Counted from the first letter of the stretch, positions 20,241 through 28,394 are shown. The stretch: DNA of 64,000 nucleotides from Variovorax sp. (GCA_025352265.1 JANXTS010000037.1:1-64000); one strand, 5' to 3'. A program made the numbers and translations. The notes: generated by a model not told the origin, from the sequence alone.

Positions 20241-20358
20241 TCAGTGCGCAGGCTCGATTCCGACGACGGTGATCTGGACGTCGACTTTGTCGGCGCTGAA
20301 TCGCACCCTGTCGCCAGTCTTCACGTTGTCGAGCAAGGCCACATTCTTGATGCGGCTG
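20241..20358 (-). pseudogene. Remnant of a CusF-like copper-binding protein (C-terminal part)
   Basis: An open stretch without any ATG encodes KNVALLDNVKTGDRVRFSAD and then about 18 more residues to a TGA at 20241-20243. The phrase ALLDNVKTGDRVRFSADKV matches the C-terminal strand region of CusF/copper-binding small proteins. The N-terminal half with the metal-binding Met/His residues is absent and a stop codon (TAG) lies in frame about 20 codons upstream. It sits between the P1 peptidase and the ribulokinase gene. Confidence 0.55.
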
Positions 20359-20405
20359 CTCGCCAGACTTGGGGAGTGCGTGGGTTTTTTCGTGCTCGTC
20401 CTGCG

Positions 20406-22043
20406 CTATGCAGAGCTTGCTTGCCGAAGCTCCCGGGCCAGAGCTTGCAATTGCTCGAAGGCTCGAAAACGCACCAGGTGCAGTGCGGCGATGGCGCCGG
20501 TGTCGGGGAGGAAAGTTCGTCCGGACTGCGACATGCCGGACATGGCGGCGCCGACATCGTCGAAGGCATGGGCCGCCACGCTGCCGAGCATCGCGGCGCC
20601 GAGCAGCACCGGCTCTTCAGCATCGGTCGCGATCACGGCTTTGCCGGTCGCATCCGCGAGGAGTTGTCGCACCAGATCCAGGCGCCCGGCACCACCACTG
20701 ATCATGATTCGCTCGATCGGCGCGCCGGCGGCGGTTTGCGCCTCGATGATCTGGCGCAGCCCGTAGGCGATACCGCAGATGCCGGCGATGTACAGCGCGA
20801 TGAGGCTGTCCATGTCGTTGGCCATGCCCAGACCCACGATCACCGCTCTTGCATGCGGGTCGGCCATCGGGGCTCGGTTGCCGAGAAACTCCGGCACGAC
20901 GTAAAGGCCGTCCGCCAGCCGCATCGCATCGGACAAATAGTGGGTCTTTTGCGCGGCGATATCGGCCAACATCGTCACCAGGGACTGGCCTGCGGCTTGC
21001 GCCTGCAGTCGTGCTTCGGGTGCCAGCGGATGCATCGACAACAACTGTTCGATCGCAGCACCGGCCACCGATTGGCCGCCTTCGTTCAGCCAGGTGTGGG
21101 GCACCATCGCCGAGTAATAGGGCCCCCAGACGCCCGGTACAAACACCGGCGTACGGGTGCTGGTCATGGTGCACGACGAGGTGCCGAAGACATAGGCCAG
21201 CGCGGAGAAAGGATCACCGTCGACCCCCACGGTGCCGATGCCTCCCGCATGCGCGTCGATGACGCCAGCGGCGACCGGCGTTCCTGTTGGCAAGCCGAGC
21301 TCCTCGGCCGCGGCCGGCGTCAATCCGCTGCCCAGCGCTGTGCCCGGCGCGACAACGTTGTTGCCGATCCGCTCGAAGTCCTCGTCGGCCAGCACGTCCA
21401 GGCCTATGGCGCGGAAGTAACTCGCGTCCCAGCGGTCTTCATGGGCCAGGTAAGTCCACTTGCAGGTAACCGTGCAAGTGGACCGCGACAGATCGCCGCT
21501 CGCGCGCCAGGTCAAGAAATCGGTAAGGTCCAGAAACTGCCATGCATCGGCGAAGACAGCGGGTTTGTTCTCCAGCAGCCAGAGCAGCTTCGGCGTTTCC
21601 ATTTCCGGAGAGATCCGGCCGCCGACGTACTTGAGTACATCGTGGCCAGTGGCATTGATTCGATCGGCCTGTGCCACGGCGCGATGGTCCATCCAGACGA
21701 TGATGTTGCGCGCCGGGTCGTCGCTCGGACCGACCGGCAAGGGCTTTCCGTTTTGGCCGAGCACGACCAGCGAGCACGTGGCGTCGAAGCCGATGCCGAC
21801 CACCCGCTCGGACGGCACGCCCGACTGCGCCACGGCGCTCCGGACCGACGTGCACACGGCGGCCCAGATCTCGTTGCTCGACTGTTCGACGATCGAACCT
21901 GGTGCATGAAACAGAGCGATGTCTTGCTTGGCGGACGCCAGCATGCGCCCCGTGAGATCGAAGACGCCGGCCCGGGCGCTGCCGGTGCCCACGTCCACGC
22001 CGATGACGTAGCCGTCCTGCGGTTTGCGTGTCGGGATGTTCAT
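20406..22043 (-). CDS. FGGY-family pentulose kinase, probable D-ribulokinase
   Basis: 545 aa from [11 protein letters not shown]; the start shares one base with the dehydrogenase stop (TGATG). FGGY motifs: VIGVDVGTGSARAGVFD (phosphate 1), GIGFDATCSLVVLGQNG, WMDHRAVAQADRIN, GVIDAHAGGIGTVG and the C-terminal MISGGAGRLDLVRQLLADAT. The length and the D-A-T-C block fit the D-ribulokinase (FGGY_YDxK-like) branch. It would phosphorylate the D-ribulose made by ribitol dehydrogenase, whose gene precedes it. The kinase frame looks intact. Confidence 0.88.
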   Translation of the reverse strand: MNIPTRKPQDGYVIGVDVGTGSARAGVFDLTGRMLASAKQDIALFHAPGSIVEQSSNEIWAAVCTSVRSAVAQSGVPSERVVGIGFDATCSLVVLGQNGKPLPVGPSDDPARNIIVWMDHRAVAQADRINATGHDVLKYVGGRISPEMETPKLLWLLENKPAVFADAWQFLDLTDFLTWRASGDLSRSTCTVTCKWTYLAHEDRWDASYFRAIGLDVLADEDFERIGNNVVAPGTALGSGLTPAAAEELGLPTGTPVAAGVIDAHAGGIGTVGVDGDPFSALAYVFGTSSCTMTSTRTPVFVPGVWGPYYSAMVPHTWLNEGGQSVAGAAIEQLLSMHPLAPEARLQAQAAGQSLVTMLADIAAQKTHYLSDAMRLADGLYVVPEFLGNRAPMADPHARAVIVGLGMANDMDSLIALYIAGICGIAYGLRQIIEAQTAAGAPIERIMISGGAGRLDLVRQLLADATGKAVIATDAEEPVLLGAAMLGSVAAHAFDDVGAAMSGMSQSGRTFLPDTGAIAALHLVRFRAFEQLQALARELRQASSA

Positions 22044-22771
22044 CAAAGATCGACGCTGTTGGGCAGGACGACGATGTCGCGGATCGTCACGTTGCGCGGT
22101 CGAGTCAGCATGAACATCACGCAGTCGGCGACCTCTTTCGGTTGCATCAGGCTGCCGGAGGCCAGCGCCTCGTCCATCTTGGCTTGAGGCCAGTCGTCGA
22201 GCAGCGCGGTCACTACCGGACCTGGTGCGACCGCACCGACCCGCACCCCATGCTTGGAGAGCTGCCGCCGTGTGGTGTGCACGAACGCCTGCACCGCGAA
22301 ATTGGACGCGGTATAGATCGGCTCCCAGGCGACCGGGACGATGCCAGCGATCGAACTGGTGAAGATGATGTCGCCCGACTTTTGCGCTATGAGGTGCGGC
22401 AGCACGGCGTGGACCGATCGGAACGCTGCGTTCACGTTCAGGTTGAGCACGCGATCCCATTCGTCCGGATGGCCTTCGACCACATCGCCGCCGACGTAGG
22501 CGCCGGCGTTTGCATGAAAGATGTGCAGACCGCCCGCTAGCGCGAGGATCCTGGGCAGCATCGAAGAATTTTCTTCCGGCTTGAGAAGATCGACTGTCAG
22601 CGCCAGAGCTTCGGGCCCCAGCGCCTTGCAAACTTGCGCCAGCTTGTCGCCGTCGCGGTCGACGAGCACGACCCTGGCACCGGCGTCGATCAGCGCGCGC
22701 GCGCATTCCAGGCCAATGCCCGATGCGGCCCCGGTGATGGCCGCAACGCGACCCTTGAAAGATTCGTTCAT
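22043..22771 (-). CDS. rbtD: Ribitol 2-dehydrogenase (SDR), with Asn in place of the catalytic Lys
   Basis: 242 aa from [20 protein letters not shown], close to Klebsiella ribitol dehydrogenase as I recall it: [52 protein letters not shown] and the C terminus [11 protein letters not shown]. It oxidises ribitol to D-ribulose with NAD. The nucleotide-binding TGAASGIG (13-20) is intact. The active-site block reads [12 protein letters not shown], so Tyr153 is kept but the YxxxK lysine at 157 is Asn (codon AAT, 22301-22303). That lysine positions the cofactor and lowers the Tyr pKa, so activity is probably lost or low. The upstream operon genes are also deleted. Confidence 0.9.
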   Translation of the reverse strand: MNESFKGRVAAITGAASGIGLECARALIDAGARVVLVDRDGDKLAQVCKALGPEALALTVDLLKPEENSSMLPRILALAGGLHIFHANAGAYVGGDVVEGHPDEWDRVLNLNVNAAFRSVHAVLPHLIAQKSGDIIFTSSIAGIVPVAWEPIYTASNFAVQAFVHTTRRQLSKHGVRVGAVAPGPVVTALLDDWPQAKMDEALASGSLMQPKEVADCVMFMLTRPRNVTIRDIVVLPNSVDL

Positions 22772-22799
22772 GGTGTGAGTTCTGGGTTGGCTCGACTGA

Positions 22800-23125
22800 T
22801 CACGATCGGCCATGCGACACGCGAGACTGGCGGGCGATCGAATCGACGATCACAGCGATCGCCAACACTGCGCCGGTGATCATGAATCGCAGCGATGAAG
22901 AAAGGTTGAGCAGCGTCAGGCCGCTGGCGATCGACTGGATCACGATGATGCCGAGCACCGCCGAATAGGCACTGCCGCGACCTCCGAAGAGACTGGTTCC
23001 ACCGATGACGGCCGCGGCGATCGCGTTCAGGTCGACGTCACCGGTGCCGGCCTGTTGGCTGGCCGAGGCCAAATGGGCTGCGGTCAGCACGCCGCCCTGA
23101 GAGGCCAGGCTGGCGCACAGGACGT
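22800..23125 (-). pseudogene. Sugar ABC transporter permease (RbsC/XylH type), C-terminal remnant
   Basis: About the last 105 codons of a permease: QQAGTGDVDLNAIAAAVIGG, then TSLFGGRGSAYSAVLGIIVI, then ASGLTLLNLSSSLRFMITG, ending with a TGA at 22800. This is the conserved C-terminal third of carbohydrate-uptake (CUT2) permeases. It has no start of its own; near 23115-23130 it joins, in a different frame, the N-terminal part of an AraC-type regulator. The ribitol dehydrogenase gene starts 28 bp downstream, so the ancestral operon had this importer upstream. Confidence 0.8.
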
Positions 23126-23365
23126 GCCGGCGGCGAGATCGCTGACCCAGTTGTGAGGTAGGTTGGGGCCGGTCAGCACCAGGTGGCCCGGCGCGAAATC
23201 GCCGATGTAGTCGCCGACGAAGCAGCGGCCAGTGGTCTCCACCACGTGATGGAGTTCGCACTCCGGGTGGAAGTGCCAGCGTACGGTCCTGAACGGATAG
23301 CCGTGCTCCCATGCCTTGAAGGAGTGGGCGCGTCCTATCTGAACGACCTCGAGGTCTGGTTTCAT
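23084..23365 (-). pseudogene. AraC-family regulator, N-terminal cupin remnant
   Basis: From ATG 23365 (MKPDLEVVQIGRAHSFKAW) the frame encodes a cupin sensor domain: RWHFHPECELHHVV, then GRCFVGDYIGDFAPGHLVLT, GPNLPHNWVSDLAAG. Homologues continue into an AraC helix-turn-helix domain, but here the frame runs into permease sequence and stops at 23084. The DNA-binding half, and presumably the binding protein, ATPase and most of the permease, were lost in one deletion. Without the HTH domain it cannot act as a normal activator. Confidence 0.78.
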
Positions 23366-23510
23366 CGACTGTCTCCGTTGACGGTCGCCGACTGCTTCAG
23401 GTCGACGCCGTTTGTCTCTGTGGTTCGGCGTCAAGCACCTCACTCGGAGCGAATGGTAAGAGCGCGATCGGTTCGTTAGCTACTACGTTTGCGAACCCGA
23501 AGTTATACGT

Positions 23511-23540
23511 TTTTGCCGTTTTGCCGTTTTGCCGTTTTGC
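23511..23540. repeat. Short tandem repeat TTTTGCCG, 3.75 copies
   Basis: Three full copies of TTTTGCCG followed by TTTTGC. It lies 230 bp upstream of the TonB receptor start and 146 bp upstream of the broken AraC gene start. Such tracts can change copy number by slippage. Confidence 0.85.
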
Positions 23541-23684
23541 ATGTAGCTGGACGACGGAATTACATGAGTCGTTCTGTCAAAGATAAACCCCCTATTTGTT
23601 CAGGAGAGAACCTGTCTTCAACCTGACTAGCGAATGCTTTGCGTTGTTTTGTGCCTTCACGTTCACAAAGTCGCGAGTGACAAC

Positions 23685-23702
23685 AAATAAGAACGATTCG
23701 CA
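23685..23702. promoter_or_regulatory. Fur-box-like site
   Basis: AAATAAGAACGATTCGCA agrees at 15 of 18 positions with AAATGAGAATGATTCTCA, the inverted-repeat form of a Fur box. It lies 69 bp ahead of the receptor start codon, where iron repression of a siderophore receptor plus piuC would be expected. Assessed by eye only. Confidence 0.45.
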
Positions 23703-23770
23703 GTCACAATTCGAACGCTTTCCGGTGCATCCCCGCAACCGCGTCGCAGCCCGATCGAAGACAAGAAACC

Positions 23771-26086
23771 ATGACCCGACTCCCCACCCTGCCAAGCCGC
23801 CGCAAACCCATCGCGCTGGCGCTCCTCAGCCTTGTTTCCGTCTCCAGCGCCTGGGCCCAGCAAGCCGCCCGACCGGCGGCAAGTCCTGCGCAAGCGACGG
23901 CAGCAACCTCTGCAACGAGCGCCGCAGCTATGGCATCCACATCGGTACCGCCAACCCTGCGCGAAATTCAGGTCGAAGGCACGGCCGACAAAGCTAGTTT
24001 TGGCCCGAACGCGGCATCGATCAGCCGGCTGCCGGCCGAGCTGCGCGACATTCCGCAGTCGATCACCGTCATCAACCAGGCACTGATGCAATCGCAAGGC
24101 GCGACATCGCTGGCGAGCGCATTGCGCAACGTGCCGGGCTTGACGATCGGCGGCGCCGAGGGCGGCCAGATTGGCACCAACATCAACTTGAACGGCTTTT
24201 CAGCACGCACAGACATCTACCTTGACGGCGCACGCGATCGAGCCCAGTACTTCCGCGACATCTTCGCGCTCGATTCGGTCGAGGTGCTGATGGGCCCGTC
24301 GTCCATGCTGTTCGGGCGGGGCAGCACCGGCGGCGTCATCAACCAGGTGAGCAAACGGCCGACGCTGACGCCTTCGGCCGAGGCTTCGGTCTCGGCCAGC
24401 ACGACCGGGCTCTTGCGCACTACCGTCGACCTCAACCAGCCGATGTCGGATACGTCGGCCTTTCACCTTTCCGCGATGGGCCAGGACGGCAATGCCACCA
24501 CGCGCGACCAGACTCGCCTGCAAGACGTCGGCATCGCCCCAATGCTCAAGTTCGGCATCGGCACGCCCACGCAGGTGACTTTGTCGGCGCTGGTGCAGCA
24601 CAACCGCGATATGCCTGACTACGGCTTGCTCGGGCTCAATGGCCGGCCGTCCAAGGTCGAGCGCAACTCCGCGTACGGCTACAGCGACGACCGCACAATT
24701 TCCGACATCCGGGCGTTCGGCGCGCTGGTCACGCACAAGATCACGCCGACCACGACGATCCGCAATCAGACGCAGTTGAACGACGTGACGACTGATGCTC
24801 GCGAAACATCGCCGCAGAACATCGGTCGACGCGCTGCCAACGGCTCGTTCGTCGCGTCGTCGACCGGCACCACCGCTGTGCCGGCGGCGGTGTTCAGCAC
24901 GCTGCCGATCGACCAACTCTGGGTGCGTCAGCAAAGCCACGACCGCGTGATCAACGACAAGTCGCTGTTCAACCTGACAGAGCTGAGCACCAAGTTCGAC
25001 ACCGGTGCGATCAAGCACACGCTGCTGACCGGCTTCGAGCTCGGGCGGGACACCTACCGCAACCAGGCGTATTACCGGAACGGCACCTGCGGCGGTGTCG
25101 CACTGAACCCGGCGGGGACCACCAGCGGCTATGTCTCCTGCACGCCGCTGGCTTTCCCTGTCGAAACCGATTCGCCACTCAACGCGCCGAGCCGTCCGGG
25201 CAATCTGGCGACCGCCACTGCCACGACGGTAGCCGCCTATGTCAACGACACGATCGAACTGAGCCCGCAGTGGAAGCTGGTCGCGGGTGTGCGCCACGAC
25301 CGCTACAAGGCCGATATCGCGAACACCATCACCAGCGCGACCACGCTGGGCTACGCGCAGCAGACGGTCAACTTCAACAGCGTGCGTGCCGGTGCGATCT
25401 GGCAGCCGACCACGGAGCAGTCTTACTACGTGTCGTACAGCACGTCTTTCAATCCGTCGCTGGAGCAACTGGTCGCGACCACTGGCGGCACGCAGCCTTT
25501 GCCGCCGCAGAAAAACAAGTCCTACGAGATTGGCGCCAAGTGGGACACGCTGAACGGCGACTTGTCGTTCAGCGCGGCTGCGTTCCAGATCACGCAGACC
25601 AACGCGCGCGCACAAAATAACGACGGCACTTACACCGCTACGGGCACGGTGCGCGTGAACGGCGCCCGCGCGGGCGTCGCTGGTCGCATCACCGAACAGC
25701 TCCAGTTGTTTGGCGCATACACGCACCTGGATGCCACCATCATCGACGGCATAGCGCCCGGAACGCTCGGCAAGACGCCTGCCAACACACCGAAGGATTC
25801 AGCCAGTTTCTGGGCCACCTATGCCATCACGCCGGAATGGGAAGTGGGTGGCGGTGCTACTTACAACGCGTACCGTTTCGCGAACAACACAAACCTCGTG
25901 CGGGTGCCGGGCTACGTTCGTTTCGACGCGCTGCTGGCTTACCATCAGCCGAGCTACGACATTCGCCTGAACCTGTTCAATCTGTCGAACAAGTACTACT
26001 ACGATGCCCTGATTCCATCGGATGGCGGGCGCTCGGTGCCGGGTTCGGGTCGATCGGCCACGGTGTCGCTCAACTATCGTTTTTGA
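23771..26086 (+). CDS. TonB-dependent catecholate siderophore receptor (Fiu-like)
   Basis: 771 aa. A signal peptide ends near residue 30 (SVSSAWA, then QQAARP), followed by an Ala/Ser/Thr-rich linker. The plug domain starts at about 75 (LPAELRDIPQSITVINQALM) with NGFSARTDIYLDGARDRAQY and LMGPSSMLFGRGSTGGVINQ. The remainder is the 22-strand barrel and ends SATVSLNYRF with the terminal aromatic. There is no N-terminal signalling domain, so it is not an ECF-coupled transducer. The piuC gene follows 19 bp after the stop codon, the usual partnership for catecholate receptors. A Fur-like site lies upstream. Confidence 0.92.
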   Translation: MTRLPTLPSRRKPIALALLSLVSVSSAWAQQAARPAASPAQATAATSATSAAAMASTSVPPTLREIQVEGTADKASFGPNAASISRLPAELRDIPQSITVINQALMQSQGATSLASALRNVPGLTIGGAEGGQIGTNINLNGFSARTDIYLDGARDRAQYFRDIFALDSVEVLMGPSSMLFGRGSTGGVINQVSKRPTLTPSAEASVSASTTGLLRTTVDLNQPMSDTSAFHLSAMGQDGNATTRDQTRLQDVGIAPMLKFGIGTPTQVTLSALVQHNRDMPDYGLLGLNGRPSKVERNSAYGYSDDRTISDIRAFGALVTHKITPTTTIRNQTQLNDVTTDARETSPQNIGRRAANGSFVASSTGTTAVPAAVFSTLPIDQLWVRQQSHDRVINDKSLFNLTELSTKFDTGAIKHTLLTGFELGRDTYRNQAYYRNGTCGGVALNPAGTTSGYVSCTPLAFPVETDSPLNAPSRPGNLATATATTVAAYVNDTIELSPQWKLVAGVRHDRYKADIANTITSATTLGYAQQTVNFNSVRAGAIWQPTTEQSYYVSYSTSFNPSLEQLVATTGGTQPLPPQKNKSYEIGAKWDTLNGDLSFSAAAFQITQTNARAQNNDGTYTATGTVRVNGARAGVAGRITEQLQLFGAYTHLDATIIDGIAPGTLGKTPANTPKDSASFWATYAITPEWEVGGGATYNAYRFANNTNLVRVPGYVRFDALLAYHQPSYDIRLNLFNLSNKYYYDALIPSDGGRSVPGSGRSATVSLNYRF

Positions 26087-26105
26087 TCTGCACCTGACTG
26101 CCCTC

Positions 26106-26792
26106 ATGCTCGTCTGTATTCCAGGAGTCCTCGATGCCGATGCGCTGGCTGCGGTACGCGCGCTGCTCGACGCAGCGGGCGATGCATGGATCGACGGTCG
26201 GGTCACCGCGGGCCACCAGGGCGCGCCAGTCAAGTTCAACCAGCAGATCGACGAACGCGCCGAGGTGGCACACGCGTGCCAGGACATCGTGGCCGCTGCG
26301 CTCGAGCGCAACCCGATTTTCATCAGCGCGGCGTTGCCCAACCTGCTGTACCCGCCGATGTTCAACCGCTACAGCCAGGGCATGACCTTTGGCCTGCATG
26401 TCGACGGCGGGGTGCGCATTCATCCGCACACCGGTCGCAAGCTGCGCACCGATCTTTCTGCAACGCTCTTCCTGTCCGACCCGGAGAGTTACGACGGCGG
26501 TGAACTGCAGATGGAAGACACGCACGGCATGCAGAGTGTCAAGCTGGCGGCTGGCGATCTCGTCGTCTACCCGGCGACCAGCGTGCACCAGGTCACGCCG
26601 ATCACACGGGGCATGCGGGTCGCCTGTTTTTTCTGGGTGCAAAGCCTGGTGCGCGATGCCGGTGATCGCGCGTTGTTGTTCGACATGGACGCCGCGATCC
26701 AGCGGCTCAACCAAAGCGACGCCGGCGAGCGGGCGCGCCGCACCTTGATCGGCACGTACCACAACCTCCTTCGGAAGTGGAGCGACACCTGA
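26106..26792 (+). CDS. piuC: PKHD-type Fe(II)/2-oxoglutarate hydroxylase PiuC
   Basis: 228 aa from MLVCIPGVLDADAL. The double-stranded beta-helix iron ligands are His98 and Asp100 (GLHVDGGVR) and His161 (SVHQVTP); Arg168 (ITRGMR) binds 2-oxoglutarate. The N-terminal VKFNQQIDERAEVAH and NLLYPPMFNRYSQGMTFG blocks are typical of PiuC/YbiX. The family accompanies TonB siderophore receptors and is iron regulated; its substrate is not established. It is co-directional with the receptor gene (19 bp gap) and probably on the same message. Confidence 0.93.
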   Translation: MLVCIPGVLDADALAAVRALLDAAGDAWIDGRVTAGHQGAPVKFNQQIDERAEVAHACQDIVAAALERNPIFISAALPNLLYPPMFNRYSQGMTFGLHVDGGVRIHPHTGRKLRTDLSATLFLSDPESYDGGELQMEDTHGMQSVKLAAGDLVVYPATSVHQVTPITRGMRVACFFWVQSLVRDAGDRALLFDMDAAIQRLNQSDAGERARRTLIGTYHNLLRKWSDT

Positions 26793-26806
26793 ACGCGTAA
26801 TCGAGC

Positions 26807-26989
26807 GTGCCTCTCAACGTGCCTCTCAGGGTGTCTCCAAGCGAACGTTTGCGGCGCGCGGACTTGCGCCCGACACACCGTCGTCTGCTGGTGCTCGAAG
26901 CTGCTGCGGCGCTACCCGACGACGGCCTCAGTGCCATTGCGATCCTTAAATTTCTATACGCCCGCCGTGTACTCGAGCACTTACACTAA
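26807..26989 (+). pseudogene. Fur-family regulator, truncated N-terminal fragment
   Basis: A 60-codon frame includes SERLRRADLRPTHRRLLVLE and LPDDGLSAIAI, which resembles helices 1-3 of the Fur winged-helix domain. It then ends [11 protein letters not shown] before the recognition helix, dimerisation domain and metal sites of a roughly 140-aa Fur protein. It starts 14 bp after piuC. No continuation in other frames is seen before the manganese riboswitch. It might be expressed as a short peptide, but a decayed regulator is more likely. Confidence 0.55.
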
Positions 26990-27111
26990 TCGTCCCATTG
27001 GGGAGTAGCCGGCTTTCGTTTCACGGAAGCGCCTGCGTCAACATACTCGGCGTGCACCATGCAGGCTGTGGCGCAGGCAGCCTTTGCAGGTTGGCGAGAC
27101 CATTGGCGTGT
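26983..27111 (+). promoter_or_regulatory. yybP-ykoY manganese riboswitch
   Basis: The conserved blocks of this RNA class appear in order: TTGGGGAGTAGCC (26998-27010), GTCAACATACTCG (27037-27049) and GGCGAGACCA (27093-27102), with stem-forming segments between. It lies 75 bp ahead of mntP, the classic target, where Mn2+ binding by the aptamer turns on expression of the exporter. Boundaries are approximate; a weak outer pairing ACAC/GTGT was used to set them. An open frame runs through it into mntP but is not the real start of the protein. Confidence 0.9.
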
Positions 27112-27124
27112 CAGCACGATGTGA

Positions 27125-27161
27125 GTCGGGCAGTGATGGCACGCCTCTGTTCTTGCCCGAC
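27125..27161 (+). promoter_or_regulatory. Hairpin between riboswitch and mntP, possible expression platform
   Basis: GTCGGGCA and TGCCCGAC form a perfect 8-bp stem with a 21-nt loop, 25 nt before the start codon. No T-run follows, so it would act on translation rather than by termination. The role is inferred from position. Confidence 0.45.
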
Positions 27162-27186
27162 CGAGATGCGCACACGCTTTCCCACC

Positions 27187-27756
27187 ATGAATTTCGCTGC
27201 CGTCATCCTGCTCGCGTTGGCCATGTCCACCGATGCCTTCGCCGCTGCTGTCGGCAAAGGCACCGCCCTTCAAAAACCACGTTGGTCGGAAGCGTTGCGC
27301 ACCGGAATCATCTTCGGTGTGATCGAAGCGATAACGCCTCTGGTTGGCTGGGCACTCGGCTATGCAGCTGCCGACTATGTCAAGGCTTGGGACCATTGGA
27401 TCGCCTTCACGCTGCTCGGCGTTCTCGGCATTCGCATGATCTGTGCGGGGCTGCAGACGCCTGATGAAGAGCAAGACGATAAGCCGACGCGCCACTCCTT
27501 CTGGGTGTTGGCGACCACCGGCTTTGCAACCAGCATCGATGCCATGGCGGTCGGCGTCGGCCTGGCGTTCTTAAACGTCAACATCTTTCCGATTGCTGCT
27601 GCGATCGGCTTTGCCACCTTTGTCATGGTCACCATCGGCGTCATGGTCGGCCGTGTGCTCGGCAACATTGCAGGCCGCTGGGCAGAGGCCCTGGGTGGCG
27701 TGGTGCTGATCGGCATCGGCTCGACCATCTTGTACCAGCATCTGAACGCGGCCTGA
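27187..27756 (+). CDS. mntP: Manganese efflux pump MntP
   Basis: 189 aa, as in E. coli MntP (188). Starts [20 protein letters not shown] with the conserved Asp in helix 1; its repeat is [20 protein letters not shown], giving the two Asp-containing membrane motifs of the family, with six helices in all. It exports Mn2+ across the inner membrane. Control by the yybP-ykoY riboswitch immediately upstream is expected. The ATG at 27187 is chosen by homology; reading further upstream would translate the riboswitch. Confidence 0.95.
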   Translation: MNFAAVILLALAMSTDAFAAAVGKGTALQKPRWSEALRTGIIFGVIEAITPLVGWALGYAAADYVKAWDHWIAFTLLGVLGIRMICAGLQTPDEEQDDKPTRHSFWVLATTGFATSIDAMAVGVGLAFLNVNIFPIAAAIGFATFVMVTIGVMVGRVLGNIAGRWAEALGGVVLIGIGSTILYQHLNAA

Positions 27757-27788
27757 CGGCGGCCGACAGCAGCGGCACAGCAGCGGAG

Positions 27789-28394
27789 CTAACGCAACTG
27801 CACCTTGATCCCATCGTCGACCACCGTGATGTCGCCGATCTCGTAAGTCTTGCGGCCGACGGTGAGTTCCTCCGCCGTAAAGCTGCGCAGCACCTGGTCA
27901 CGCAGCAACTCTTGTGCGACCAACGCGCCAATCTGCTGCACACGCTCGGCATCCCGGCCGCCCACGCCTTGCAGTTCGAGGCGTTCGGCTTTCGGCTGGT
28001 CGAGGCGCAGCGAACGGGTGGCCACGTCGTACTTGAGCGCGCTGCTGACGGACACCGTGCCCTCGATCGGCGAGGGCCTCAGCAGCGGACTGGCGATCGA
28101 CAGCACGGCTGTGACGGCTGCGCGGTTGCTTCGTGCGTCGAGGCTCAATTGCGGCTCGCGCAAGCCTACGGTGAAGAGTTCCGCGTAACGCTGGGCGACA
28201 GGAAAGCGTTTGACGATCTGTGCCTGCAGTTCTGAACGACTGGCGGTGTATTCGTTGGTGAAGAAGTTGAAGCCCGCGAACGCCGGGGCGCTGGCCGGCA
28301 AGACCGCCGCCAGAAGCGTCGCGCCGACAATGCGGCGGCGAGTGATGGGGCCAGAAAGCTGATCGGGAAGCCGATGGGAAATCATCAGGTTCAT
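27789..28394 (-). CDS. DUF1439 domain lipoprotein-like secreted protein
   Basis: 201 aa from MNLMISHRLPDQL (a second Met is 3 codons on). A basic stretch ITRRRI then a hydrophobic segment with ASAPAFA cleavage indicates export, possibly by Tat. The body has FTNEYTASRSELQAQIVKRF and ends ITVVDDGIKVQLR, the DUF1439 pattern; the fold is related to TULIP/LEA-type periplasmic proteins of unknown function. Its start shares one base with the stop of the upstream gene (TGATG), so translation is coupled. Confidence 0.82.
   Translation of the reverse strand: MNLMISHRLPDQLSGPITRRRIVGATLLAAVLPASAPAFAGFNFFTNEYTASRSELQAQIVKRFPVAQRYAELFTVGLREPQLSLDARSNRAAVTAVLSIASPLLRPSPIEGTVSVSSALKYDVATRSLRLDQPKAERLELQGVGGRDAERVQQIGALVAQELLRDQVLRSFTAEELTVGRKTYEIGDITVVDDGIKVQLR

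Larger units (their letters stand above)
23366..23770. other. Intergenic region upstream of the siderophore receptor gene
   Basis: 405 bp between divergent genes. It holds an 8-bp tandem repeat (23511-23540), a Fur-box-like palindrome (23685-23702) and an AT-richer stretch than its surroundings (about 23560-23700). I see no supported gene in it. Confidence 0.5.

Noticed and set aside
20238..22187. 649-codon open frame on the plus strand opposite the ribulokinase and dehydrogenase genes
   Set aside because: High-GC shadow. Its translation is Arg/His-rich without domains, while the minus strand shows full FGGY and SDR motifs.
24200..25726. 508-codon minus-strand frame inside the TonB receptor gene
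   Set aside because: Antisense shadow with no motif; the receptor reading is certain.
26998..27186. N-terminal extension of MntP read through the leader
   Set aside because: The sequence has the conserved blocks of a yybP-ykoY riboswitch, and MntP homologues start at MNFAAVILL.
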